Shown one piece after another: positions 11,398-22,214 of a stretch of DNA of 64,000 nucleotides. Made by a program: the position numbers and the translations under genes. The stretch is from Avena insularis (Eukaryota > Streptophyta > Magnoliopsida > Poales > Poaceae), in contig CM042685.1 in the NCBI GenBank assembly GCA_023614405.1, forward strand, positions 237,315,661 through 237,379,660. Reading direction: 5' to 3'. The stretch's first letter is position 1. Every line of letters begins with the position of its first letter. The notes beneath the pieces are model-generated. The model saw only the letters and a program-made list of their open reading frames with translations. It was not told the DNA's origin and ran no database searches.

Positions 11398-13838
11398 AAC
11401 TCCTGCTCTTCCTCGAGTGGGTAAGTGATAAAAAGAATAATTTTTGAGGTGACATGCACCATCAAAACCAAGATCAAACCATTTGCAAGCATTGAAAGCT
11501 GGGATCAAAGAACTCTCAACATGTGCATGAAAGATGGAGTTCTAACAATAGGACATAGTAACTATGCATGCAACATGAAAGGCTACAAACAAAGATCATG
11601 AATAACATGCATTAAAAAACGTTTGTTTGTTTCACATACAAAAACATGGCATAGTGGCATTCAGCCTGTCCCTCATAGAGTAGCAAATAGATGCATATGA
11701 CACCTTCAAAGTTCACAAGGGTGACTAGGCACAAATATCACAAGAACAAGTAATATCACAATATGCATCAATCAATAAGTTTTGGGACACTGCACACAGA
11801 ATGACAACTATGCTCTCTTAATTGTGCCTAAAGGTAGAAGGTGGAGACTCAAATAATGGTGTAAGAAAGACCTTTGATAAAGGAAGCAGGGATTTCAAGT
11901 TTCAAAAAGAGCTTCCAAAAATTATGGTACTTGTTAGCTTTTAGCCTTCATTGCCCCTATCATAAGCATCTTGAAGTGATTAAGGTTAAAGTGAACAAAC
12001 TATGGAGTATATGCTTGACGAAGTATAAGTTGGCAATCTCAAGTACCTTGAATACGAGGGCCCCACCTCATGCTACTCAACTTCAGTCACCTATAAGTTC
12101 TTGTGATTGTAAGTATTTGCATATCATAGAGAACCGCCAACGGGGTACCTCTTTCACATGGTACAGGAGCTATCCCATAACCAAAATGACAAGGCAAGCA
12201 GACAATGAGCATCTTAGCGATCTTCTTATTTACCATATGCATAGCTTTTTATTGAGGATGCTTCATAGATAACCTACTATGGATATACTGCAAGTTTCCA
12301 CCATGATTAGGCATGGCTTAGGCTAGCGGCCCAGGAGTTTCTCTAACACAAAATACATACTCCATGGACTTAAAATTTACCTCTTTATTTCACACCGATG
12401 ACATCCATAGACAAAAGAGCATGTTATCAACTGAGTACAAAGTACAAGTGCAATGTTGAAAACGTTCCCCGTGACAACACGGTTTTGCTAATTCCAACGT
12501 ATAAGTGCAAGCATAGAACATAGATGACACAATGATTCAAGTTTATTAGGGTCAAAGAATATAAAGTGTGCCATCAAGTTTGTGAGGGCTTTAATCACTA
12601 AGTTTTCACATAACAAAGAGACTTTTTAACTGGAAGATAGATGAAAATAAGAATATACTTGGAATGGTGTAACACACAATGCATAGGAGTTTATAGTGGA
12701 CACTTTGGAATAACTTGGTTTCTTGGGATTTGGAAGCATGAGTAGAGCTTACTCATACAAGTGGAGGCTAGCGAAAGACTGGGAGCAACCAACTAAGAGA
12801 GCAATAATGGTCATAATCATGTAGAGCAACAAAACATTACTAATCAAAGCATAGAGTGGTACTACAAGTCAAGTACTAAATGATCATAGAGGCTATGGTG
12901 ACTTGTTCATAGTCATAACATGGTGTGAGCATGTGCCAAGTCAACCCAAGCAAATCATCCAAGGATAATACCACAATACTATTTTTTGCATGCTAAAACA
13001 ACGCATAATTTCTTTAAGGCACACTAAGCAATCCCAATTGTTTGGAACAAGACATGCTACAGCAATAATCACTAAGCATAAGGTCAAAACAACACCTAGC
13101 ATGTCATGCTAAAGTCTAAGTCACAGTCAATGCAAGCTCCTCTTGCACTTACAAGCAAGAACTTACTACTCCTTTCCAACACCAAGCAACTTATTTGCAA
13201 ACAACACAACAAGAATGGGGGTCCAAACTACTTTATTCAAGCAAACCAAACAACCTAAGCAAAGCAAACGAAAACTAAGACGCTCCAAGAACAACACAAC
13301 TGTGCATGAAACAATAAAAACGAAGTGTCTAGACAAACCTGAGCTTTTTATTGATGAAGAAGGAGATGCCTTGGGCATCCCCAAGCTTTGACACTTGTAC
13401 CTCTTGGATATTTCTTGGGGTGACACTAGGGTGGCATCCCCAAGCTTGAGCTTTTATCCATTCTTCATCTCATTACATCATTCTCTCTCTACACCTGAAA
13501 TTTTTCCTTCATACAAAACTTCACACAATCTTCATTAGCAACATTAGTGTATTCAAAAGATGTTCGCCCTCTAGCAAAGCTTTGGAACAGCAAGGCTTTT
13601 CACTAGAAATACAAGCTACTATAGTAACTCATTCAAAAATCTCAATTCACCTAAAGAGAACTCAAAAAGGAATCAATAAGAAGCAAATGCAAATAATGGC
13701 AGAAATCTGTCAAAACAGACCAGCAGGTAGAAACCATTTTTTCGAACATCTTCTGTTGCACAAATCAAAAAGTTTTGAACTAAAGAAAGTTATCTAACAT
13801 ATTGGGGGATTTATTCATAAATTTTCGCTCAATACGAC
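11398..13838 (-). other. Non-coding 3' internal domain of element C
   Basis: These 2.4 kb lie between the ORF and the PPT. They align in reverse with D (21735-23632 joined to 46830-47570), so the region is conserved in length and order between two elements although no frame is open. ORFs at 11874-12272 (plus) and 13143-13426 (both strands) are not conserved as frames. The conservation suggests a cis function such as RNA packaging, which is inference. Confidence 0.65.
13366..13447 (-). promoter_or_regulatory. Central PPT-like pair with hairpin in element C
   Basis: Two copies of GGCATCCCCAAGCTT (13374-13388 and 13433-13447, plus strand) match the terminal PPT of this family in reverse. The first forms part of an inverted repeat GATGCC-TTG-GGCATC at 13366-13380. 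The same pair occurs in D at 22129-22214. Confidence 0.6.
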
Positions 13839-15002
13839 TTACAGAGACTCCTCACGAATTTTTATGGTGGAGGACAACAATCTGTTTCGGGATAGCAACT
13901 CCCCAAATCTTACTTCCCTCTCATTAGAGGTCATTCTTCGCCCAAAAAGCAAACAAAAAGGATAAGAAGAGGTCATTACTGAAGTAATAACTTCCAAGAC
14001 TGAAGGAAACTCTTGGGTTATCTCCCAACATGTACTTTTCTTTAACGCCTTTATGTTAGGCACAATAGTTTTGAGAAGATGCTCACATAAGAAATATGAG
14101 TTGAAGTAAAAGAGAGCATAAAGAATCAAATTCAAAACACATTTAAGTCTGACCCACTTCCTATGCATAGGAATATTGTAAGAAAATAAATTCACAAAGA
14201 ACAAAGTGACATGCATAGGAAGATAAATTAAGAGTAACATCAAAACTTTCAGCACATAGAGAGGTGTTTCAGTACCATGAAAAATTCTACAACCATACTT
14301 TCCTCTCTCATAATAATTTGCAGTAGCCTCATGAATAAACTCAACAATATAGCTATCACATAAATCATGCTTTTTATGATCTACAAACACATAATTTCTA
14401 TCAATCTCAAAAATAGAGGGATTAAAACCTTCACAGGTTTTACCCAAAATAGATATTTCAAAGGGATCCATAGGAACATAACATTCATCCTCCTTTGGTA
14501 AACATGGGGGACAATCAAATAATATAAGAGGTAAGGAGTTACTCTCATTAGAAGGTAGGCATGGGTATATCCATTCTTCCTCCTTTTGTTCATCACTCTC
14601 CTCCTCTTTTTCATCTAATGAGCTTGCAGTTTCATCAATTTCTTCTTCCATAGGCTCCTACAAAGCATTAGTCTCTTCCATGTGTGGAAAGCATCTATTA
14701 AAATATTCAAGAATATAGCCATTTTCTTCCTTGTAATTATCAAAGAAAAATTTAAGTATCTCATAAACCTCATATTCATAAGGTGCGTCATCAGTATTTT
14801 GAAGCAAACTGGCAAGTTCAAATGCACCCTTGAAGGAAATAAATTCTTCAATTTGTTTCACATCATAAAAGTCATAATTTCCTTTAACATAAGAGGATAT
14901 GGTAACATTATCATTATACTCACATTGAGAAGGGAGGTGTTTATACCTCCTACAACAACACGCTTTATCAAAGCAAAAGGTAAAATTATAAGTAGAGCAC
15001 AC
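13839..15002 (-). pseudogene. Accessory ORF of element C: acidic N-half, hydrophobic conserved C-half
   Basis: I do not recognise a named family; it lacks gag, protease, RT and integrase motifs. The frame is open from 15002 to 13839 apart from one in-frame TAG at 14658-14660, leaving a clean 270-codon ORF from the ATG at 14651. The same frame extends upstream through another TAG at 15003-15005 to an ATG at 15380 beside the PBS, but conservation of that part is unknown. Residues 1-30 of the 270-codon ORF are Glu/Asp-rich. From the HDLCDSYIV motif on it matches the ORF of D, including YYERGK and PMHRKW. Two hydrophobic stretches (around YVLKVLMLLLIYLP and VLNLILYALFYF) could be membrane segments. 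An accessory, possibly membrane-associated protein is inference. Confidence 0.6.
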
Positions 15003-15370
15003 CTATCTAGCAATAGTATTCAATTTATCAATTTGTTCCCGTAGGTGTTTCCCTTTTTGTGACAAATGGTGTTCCTTATAATTTTTTTTGTTCTTCCATG
15101 AACCCACCTTGCCAATAAGAACTAGCTTCAAAGAAACCATCCATTGATAGAAAACATGACCAAGCAAGGCAATAACAGACCAGCAACACCTAGAGCATGA
15201 ACTAATTTTTGTGTATTTTTGAATAAAGAAAGCAAACCAAACTAGATTAATGTTTTTGGACTTTTTGATGAAAAGAGGCAAACAAAACCAAGCAAAAGAA
15301 ACTAAGCAAACTAAAAACAAAGTAAATAGAAAGGTTGAGGAGGACTCCCCTTGTGAATACGTCCTTATCC

Positions 15371-15389
15371 TCCCCGACAATGGCGCCAG
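15371..15389 (-). other. PBS of element C (tRNA-Asp type)
   Basis: The minus strand reads TGGCGCCATTGTCGGGGAG eight bases inside the 5' LTR. It is close to the plant tRNA-Asp site TGGCGCCGTTGCCGGGGA, with two transitions. Confidence 0.75.
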
Positions 15390-15397
15390 AAAAGCTT

Positions 15398-16947
15398 GAT
15401 GACGCCCAGCACTGTCGTGGGACGCTTCGTTGGAAACCCCAAGAGCAAGGTGTGATGATCATAGAAGCAAGTTTTCCCTCAGTAAGAAACCTAGGTTATC
15501 GAACCAGTAGGAGGAAGGAAACGTCTCAAAAGTGTTGCAAGCAACGTGGAAACCTGCACAACACAAGCTCAAGACTTTGACCCAACGAATCAGTAAGGTT
15601 GTTAAGCTCACTGGTTTGCTCTAAGGATTAAATGTATGGTGTGGAAGGTAATGGTTTGCAGCAAGTAAACAAGTAACAGTGGAAGATGTATCAATGGTAA
15701 AGATTGGGCAGGGGTCCATAGTTCACTAGAGGTGCTCTCCTTAGATAAACAACATGGAATGAAGGGTAAACAAATTACATCAGGGCAATTGACAGGAACT
15801 GAGCATGACATAACAATGCAATACTAGACAAAAAGATCCTATGAGATTCGATTGGGCAATACAACAATATACATAGACCGCCATCCAACTGCATCTATGA
15901 CTTGAAGTCCACCTTTAGGTTATCATCCGAATCACCTCCAGTATTAAGTGGCAAGCAGCAGACAACTTCTTTAAGAAAAGTGTGTAAGGTAAACAATCCA
16001 CTTGTTTTATGAACAAGAGACCGTTGTTTTCTCCCTAGTAGCAACAACACATATACAACCGAAGAGATTTCTGTCACTTCCCTTGGAAACTAGAGGCATG
16101 AACCCAATATCGAGCATAAATACCCCATCTTGGAGTCACTAGTAACTACTTGGTGAAGATAGCTACTAACAACGGAGAGCATGCAAGATCACAAACAACA
16201 CAGACATGATAGTATCAAATAGACAAAACCATTAATCAATCTGACATAGTAATCTCAGTATCCATCGGATCCCCGCAAACACAACATGCATGATTACAAA
16301 TATATTAGATCTTGATCATGAACGGAGCTCACAAGATCTATAAATGAAAGCACAAGGAGGAGATACAACCATCTAGCTACTACATGGACCCGTAGTCCAA
16401 GGTGGAACTACTCACGCTTCACACCGGAGAAGAAGGCCTCCAGGATGATTTCCCCTCCGACAGGGTGCTGGGAAGAACTTCAGATCCCCTCGATCTACGG
16501 ACGATTGTGGCGGCGGCTATAGAAGGTTTCGTGGAGTTTTGATCAGGTACTTAGGGTTTCTGCATTGGTGGCTTCTTATAGGCAAAGAGGCGAGGCTGGG
16601 AGGCGGCTAGGGGCCCCACACCCTACCCAGGCGCGGGACAGGGCCCACCCGTGCCTAGGGCGGTCGGGCCACCCTGGTTTGCGTCTCCGTCTCGTCTTTT
16701 GGATTCGTGTCCCTCACGGTAAAATATTGACTTTAGCTTTTGTCCCGTCCAATTCCGAGAATATTGATTTTTTGTCTTTCTGGAACCAAAAATAGAAGAA
16801 AACAGGCAACTGGCACTGTGGCAACTTGTTAATAGGTTAGTTCTAGAAAAGATATAAAAACACCTCAAAGTGTAGTCAAAGCAAAGCAAAGTAGATACTA
16901 AACAAGCATGGAGCATAAAAAATTATAGATATTTTTCCGATGTATCA
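15398..16947 (-). repeat. 5' LTR of element C (1550 bp)
   Basis: It pairs with 9835-11382 and has TG...CA ends. The TATA motif lies at about 16575-16582 (minus strand). Small indels, such as one near 15620, separate it from the 3' LTR, so the insertion is not recent. Confidence 0.92.
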
Positions 16948-17009
16948 TTAACCCTAAATTTGGGTGATTGGAATTTGATAACCTTGATTAATATTTTTAG
17001 GATGTTACA
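16948..17009 (-). repeat. 3' LTR of element B, segment 2 (first bases of the LTR)
   Basis: The first five bases, TTAAC, are the right target duplication of C. The segment matches 57884-57945 of the intact LTR and ends GGATGTTACA at 17009, where the minus-strand LTR begins TGTAACATCC. Confidence 0.9.
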
Positions 17010-17047
17010 AACCTTCCCTCCTTAAACAAAATCTCGTCACGAGATTT
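17010..17047 (-). promoter_or_regulatory. PPT and hairpin of element B
   Basis: The minus strand reads TTTAAGGAGGGAAGGTT directly before the 3' LTR. Bases 17029-17047 form the inverted repeat AAATCTCG / CGAGATTT with loop TCA, the same hairpin as in A and F. Confidence 0.75.
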
Positions 17048-17067
17048 GAGAAAGAAGAAAAAGAAAA

Positions 17068-19049
17068 CTAGGATTTAAAGAGATCTGGAAACTCCATCCT
17101 AATGTAATCTTCTTGCTCCCAGGTAGCTTCTTCAGTGTGGTTGCTCCACTGGATCTTTAGAAACTTGATACTCCGGGTCCTGGTGGTTCTGAAAGCTTCC
17201 TCCATAATACGGATGGGTACTTCGGGATACGTCAGGTCATCGTTGATCTCTATGGTCTTGTGATCAATGTTCTTGGAAACTTCAGTCTTCTCTGGGACTT
17301 CTAGGCATTTGCTAAGTAACAATATATGGAACACATTATGCACGACTGACATCTCCTCTGGCAGTTCCAGTTGATACGATACTTCTCCTCGATGATTCAT
17401 AATCTTGAAAGGTCCGATATATCTGGGGGCTAACTTCCCTTTGAGCTGAAAACGTTGCATTCCTTTCAAAGGGGACACTTTGAGATACACAAAATCTCCG
17501 ATATTGAAAGCGAGGTCTCGACGTCTCTTGTCGGTGTAACTCTTCTGTATGGATTGGGCGGTCTTGAGGTGCTCACGGATCTTGTGAAATTTCTCTTCTG
17601 CTTCTCGTAGGATGTCGTGTCCGAAAATCTGACTCTCTCCTACTTCCGACCGATTCAAAGGGGTACGACACTTCCTTCCATACATGAATTCAAATGGGGC
17701 CATTTGCAAACTGGCTTGATAACTGTTGTTGTACGAAAATTTTGCGAAAGGCACACAGTCTTCCAATTTAGATCCATACTCTAGCACACAGGCTCTCAGC
17801 ATATCTTCAAGTATTTGATTTACTCACTCTGTTTGTCCATCTGTCTAAGGGTGATAAGCTATGCTAAAATCTAATATTGTTCCCAATCCTTCTTAGACTT
17901 TCTTCCAAAACCTCGAGGTAAACTGAGTTCCTCAATCCGACACAATGTTCTTGGGGACTCCATGCAAACTGACGATTCTCGCGATGTACAACTCCGCTAG
18001 CTTTGAACTCTGGTAGGTGGTCTTGACAGGTAAGAAATGGGCGACTTTGGACAGTCTATCAACTATGACCCAAATAGAGTCATTTCCCCTACTAGATGTA
18101 GGCAAACCGGTGATAAAATCCATTCCGACTAAATCCCATTTCCATTCCAGAATCTGCAATGGTTGCAACAGTCCTGTGGGTCTCTGATGTCCCGTCTTGA
18201 CTCTCTGACAAATATCACACTTGGCTATGTAGCTTCCGATTTCTCTCTTCATCTTATGCCACCAAAATTGCTCCTTCAAATCCTGATACATCTTCGTTCC
18301 TCCAGGGTGGATATAATAAAGAGTATCATGGGATTCTTTCAAGATAGCTTGCTTCAATTCAGAATATGCTGGCACACAGAGACATCCCTTGTACCACAAA
18401 ACTCCTTCTTCGTCTTTGGTGAATCCGGGTACTTTGCCTATACCGATGCGACGTTTGATTCCGTCAATACTAGCATTTCCTTTCTGCGCCTCCTTAATCT
18501 GACTGATCAAAGTGGGTTGAAGTTATATGCTATCCAAAAATCCTTCACTTACTAGCTCCATTCTAAAATCTTCCAACTCCTTGTGCAAACTTGGTTGCTC
18601 CTTCAGAATCATGGAGTTCAATCGACACGGCAATCTGCTAAGGGCATCTGCTACCACATTGGCTTTACCGGGGTGATAGTGAATGTCCAGATCATAGTCC
18701 TTGATTAGCTCGATCCATCTCCTCTACCTCATATTCAGCTCCTTCCGAGTGAAAATATACTTCAGGCTCTTATGATCCGAATAAATCTCACAACGGTTTC
18801 CCATAAGGTAATGCCTCCATGTCTTCAGGGCTAGAACTACGGCTGCTAGTTCAAGGTCATGGGTAGGATAATTCTACTCATGTTGCTTCAGTTATCGGGA
18901 TAGATAAGATATAACTTTTCCTCCTTGCATAAGCATACATCCCAGACCGATCTTGGATGCCTCACAATACACATCAAAGGGCTTCGTGATATCCGGCATG
19001 ATCAAGATTGGGGCTGAAATCAATCTCTTTTTGAGTTCTTGAAAACTCG
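17068..19049 (-). pseudogene. Element B pol, 3' part: RNase H, integrase, chromodomain
   Basis: The whole 1.98 kb reads in one minus-strand frame with no frameshift but seven in-frame stops: 17824-17826, 17845-17847, 17932-17934, 18523-18525, 18724-18726, 18874-18876 and 18892-18894. In order it encodes the C-terminal RNase H portion ([10 protein letters not shown] near its end), the H2C2 integrase finger (HPGG ... CDICQR), the integrase core (GMDF and NIVSD; the catalytic Glu is in TDGQTE), a GPF-type tail (APRYIGPF, VHNVFH) and a C-terminal chromodomain (EEATWEQED, EFPDLF). The chromodomain is thought to guide integration to heterochromatin. Six stops fit Gln or Arg codons changed by C-to-T; the one at 18874 fits Trp changed by G-to-A. 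The 5' part of pol is 30 kb away because D inserted here. Confidence 0.88.
19045..19049. repeat. Left target-site duplication of element D (ACTCG)
   Basis: ACTCG precedes the D LTR at 19050 and recurs directly after the other LTR at 49060-49064. It lies within the pol frame of B. Confidence 0.95.
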
Positions 19050-20509
19050 TGATACGTCGGAAATGTATCTATAATTTTTGATGCTCCATGCTTGTTTAGT
19101 ATCTAATTTGCTTTGCTTTGTCTACACTTGAGGTGTTTTTATATCATTTCTGGAACTAACCTATTAACAAGTTCCATAGTTCCAGTTGCATGTTTTCTTC
19201 TGTTTTGGTTCCAGAAAGGCAGAAAATCAATATTCTCGGAATTAGATGGGACAAAAGCCAAAGTTATTATTTTTCCTAGAGCAACACGGAACCACGAAGG
19301 AGATCCGGAGGGGGCCCACAGGATGGCCAAACCCCCCTAGGCGCGGGCAAGCCCTGGAGGCGCCTGGAGGGGGGTGGGCCCCTAGACCCCCACCGACCTT
19401 GATTCCTGCGCCTATAAGAGCCCCCGATGAGAAAACCCTAAATAATCCAGAAGAAATCCACGAAAACCTCTATAGCGCCACCGAAGGGGAGATTAGGGGG
19501 ATAGAAAGTCTCTGTTTCGGCACCCTGTCAGGACGGGGAAGTTCCCCCGGAGCCATATCCATCGATCTCCATCGCCATCTTCATCATCGTTGCTGATTCC
19601 CATGATGAGGAGGGAGTAGTTCTTCCTCAGGGCTAAGGGCTCTACTGGTAGCTATGTGTTCATCTCTCTCTCTATGCATGATCTTGTTGTGGTCATGAGC
19701 TTTGTAATCAAGTAGATCTACCTTGCTACTCAAGTGCTTCATTAGATCTCTGCTCTCCCCATGTGTGTGAAAGTGACAACATGCACACCATGGTGGCACT
19801 TAGGTTTGAGTCTACATAAATACTCTTTGTGCTTTAATAGATCTATGCTTTTCCCCATGTGTGTGAAAGTGACAGCGGGCATACCGTGTGTGGCACTTTG
19901 GCTAGATTTAATATTTGTTATGAGTTATATTTGGAGTTAGATGTCTCTATGAAATTGTGGTGTTTGTTGGAACCATCTAGCGCTCCAGGTGATAGTGTGG
20001 GGTTATCTAGATTGGGGAAGGCGGACTTTGAGGTGTGCTATTATAGCCCTACCATGGATTAGAGTGTCCAACCGGAGAGTAGTTAAGAGTAGTATCATGA
20101 AGAGAGGATATTTATATGAGAGAGTGTTCACTAGTGAAAGTATGATCCCTAGGCCTTGTTTCTAAACATTGAAACACTGTTTGCATCTAGATCTGTTGCA
20201 TGTTTGCTTGTTTTAGTATTTACCTCATCGTCAAGCTATTTTCTGGCACCGTTACCACTTGTATTTCACTATCTCTTCGCCGAACTAGTGCACCTATACA
20301 CCTGACAAGTGTATTGGGTGTGTTGGGGACACAAGAGACTTCTTGTATCTTGATTGTAGGGTTGATTAAGAGGGATACATTTGACCACTTCCTCCCTGAG
20401 TTCGATAAACCTTGGGTAATCCACTTAAGGGAAACTTGTTGTTGTTCTACAAACCTCTGCACTTGGAGGCCCAACAACTGTCTACAAGAATAGAAGTGCG
20501 TAGACATCA
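19050..20509 (+). repeat. 5' LTR of element D (1460 bp)
   Basis: It starts TGATACGTCGGAAATG and ends GCGTAGACATCA. A TATA box (CGCCTATAAGAG) lies at 19410-19421. Frames at 19246-19596 and 19859-20062 recur partly in the 3' LTR but lie in LTR sequence and are not called as genes. Confidence 0.93.
19410..19421 (+). promoter_or_regulatory. TATA box in the 5' LTR of D
   Basis: CGCCTATAAGAG lies about 360 bases into the LTR, at the same place as in C, X and the D 3' LTR (47950-47961). Confidence 0.6.
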
Positions 20510-20519
20510 AGCTCTTTTC

Positions 20520-20618
20520 TGGCGCCGTTTCCAGGGAGGAAAGGTAAAAGGCACTCACACACCTTACCCAACGGCAACAGCAAGACAGAAAGCACTTTTC
20601 TAGCGCCATTGCCGGGGA
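20520..20618 (+). other. Duplicated Asp-type PBS of element D
   Basis: TGGCGCCGTTTCCAGGGA (20520-20537) lies ten bases inside the 5' LTR. A second copy, TAGCGCCATTGCCGGGGA (20601-20618), follows 81 bases later; both are followed by similar AAGGTAAAAGG-ACTCACA sequence. Each copy differs from the tRNA-Asp consensus at two different positions. Only the first is correctly placed against the LTR. Confidence 0.75.
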
Positions 20619-20724
20619 GGTAAGGTAAAAGGTACTCACATCCTCCGGTGTGAGTGCTCGAAGTTATTTCCTTTAGATTCTGCAATTTTGTCTTTTTGTT
20701 TCTTGTTTTCACTAGTTAGGCTTA

Positions 20725-21734
20725 ATGGAAAACAACAAAAAAATTAGAGCTTTATAGCATTTATCTTGAGTTAGGACATGAAGTGTTTGAAGAGAAAATT
20801 AAAAAACCTATGGAACTTTATTTGCATGCTAATAGCAATGTTGTTAGTATGAATTCTTTGGACACCATTGTTGCTAATGCTATGTAAAAGTGTAAGCTTG
20901 GGGAATCTAGCTTTGATGAAAATGATCTTTTCAGTCCCCCAGCTTTGGAAGATAGCTATTCTATTGCTTATGATGATACTTTAGCTCCAATATATGACGA
21001 TTACAATGATGAGTATGATATTTTAAGTCCACCTACTATTGAGGAGAAAATTTATTGTGATTACAATATGCCTCCTATATTTGATGATTATGGTGATGAG
21101 AATAACAGTGATAGCTATTTTGTTGAATTTTCTCCCACTACAATTAATAAGAATGACTATGCTTATGTGGAGAGTAATAATTATTTTATGCATGTGGATC
21201 ATGATAAGAATGATTTATGTGATAGTTATATTGTTAATTTTATTCATGATGCTACTGAAAGTTATTATGAGAGAGGGAAACACGGTCTTATGCATCTCAA
21301 AAATATCAAGTTTCCCCTCTTTATGTTGAAAATCTTGAAGTTGCACTTGTTTTGCTTTCCTCTGCTTGTTGCTTTGTGATTTCATGACTTGTTTATTTAC
21401 AAGATTCCTATGCATAGGAAGTGAGTTAGACTTAAATGTGTTTTGAATTTGCTTCTTGATGCTCTCTTTTACTTCAATTCATATTTCCTATGTGAGCATC
21501 TTTGAAACTATCATGCCTAACTTAAAGGCATTAAAAAGTAATTGTTTGGAGATAACCGAAGAGTTTCCTTGAGTCTTGGAAGTTATTACTTCAGTAATTA
21601 CCTCTCCTTATCCTTTTTGTTTGCTTTTTGTGCCAAGAATGACCTATAATGAGAGGGAAGTAAGATTTGGGGAGTTGCTGTCCCGAAACAGATTTCTGTC
21701 CTCCACCATAAAAATTTGTGACGAGTATTTATAA
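20725..21734 (+). pseudogene. Accessory ORF of element D, homologous in its C-half to the ORF of C
   Basis: The likely start is the ATG at 20725 (MENNKK); the terminal stop is the TAA at 21732-21734. The frame shifts within the A-run at 20735-20741 and has a stop at 20884-20886. It is then open from 20945 to 21379 (144 codons) and continues in other frames to the end. The N-half is rich in Asp and Tyr (repeated DDYNDEYD-like stretches), unlike the Glu-rich N-half of C. From NDLCDSYIV through YYERGKHG to the end it parallels C, with hydrophobic segments around FMLKILKLHLFCFPLLV. I recognise no enzyme or gag motif. The function is unknown; shared preservation of the C-half argues for past selection. 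Confidence 0.6.
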
Positions 21735-22128
21735 CTCGGATTGAACTGATAATTTATGAATAAACACCCCAGTATGTTGGATAACTTTCTTTAGTTCAAC
21801 ACTTTTTGATTTGAGCAACAGAAGATGTTCGAAAAAATTAGTTTCTACCTGCTGGTCTGTTTTGACAGATTTCTGCCATTATTTGCATTTGCTTCTTATT
21901 GATTCCTTTTTGAGATCTCTTCAGGTAAATTGTGTTTCTTTGAAGGAGTTACTTCAGTAGATTGTGTTTTTAGTGAAAATCCTTGTTGTTCCAAAGCTTT
22001 GTCAGCGGTCTAATATCTTTTGAATAAGCTAATGTTGCTAATGAAGATTGTGTGAAGTTTTGTATGAAGGAAAAAATTCAGGTGTAGAGAGAGAATGATG
22101 TAATGAGATGAAGAATGGATAAAAGCTC

Positions 22129-22214
22129 AAGCTTGGGGATGCCACCCCGCTGTCACCCCAATAAGTATCCAAGAGGTACAAGCGTCAAAGCTTGGGGATG
22201 CCCAAGGCATCCCC
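22129..22214 (+). promoter_or_regulatory. Central PPT-like pair and 9-bp hairpin in element D
   Basis: AAGCTTGGGGATGCC occurs at 22129-22143 and 22188-22202 and matches the terminal PPT at 47571-47585 in 14 of 15 bases. The second copy opens a perfect inverted repeat GGGGATGCC-CAA-GGCATCCCC at 22194-22214. C has the same pair, with a hairpin shortened to 6 bp. Confidence 0.65.

Larger units (their letters stand above)
9835..16947 (-). mobile_element. Element C: non-autonomous LTR retrotransposon with Asp-type PBS (TGATACGTC family)
   Basis: C is 7113 bp, with LTRs 9835-11382 and 15398-16947 and a perfect TTAAC target duplication. On the minus strand each LTR starts TGATACGTCGG or a close variant and ends GGCGTCATCA. 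A PBS resembling the tRNA-Asp site follows the 5' LTR. The 4015-bp internal domain holds one broken ORF, a central PPT-like cluster and no gag-pol. The LTR start recalls the abundant Triticeae Sabrina/Athila-like elements; the name is unverified. D and X belong to the same or a sister family. Confidence 0.9.
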
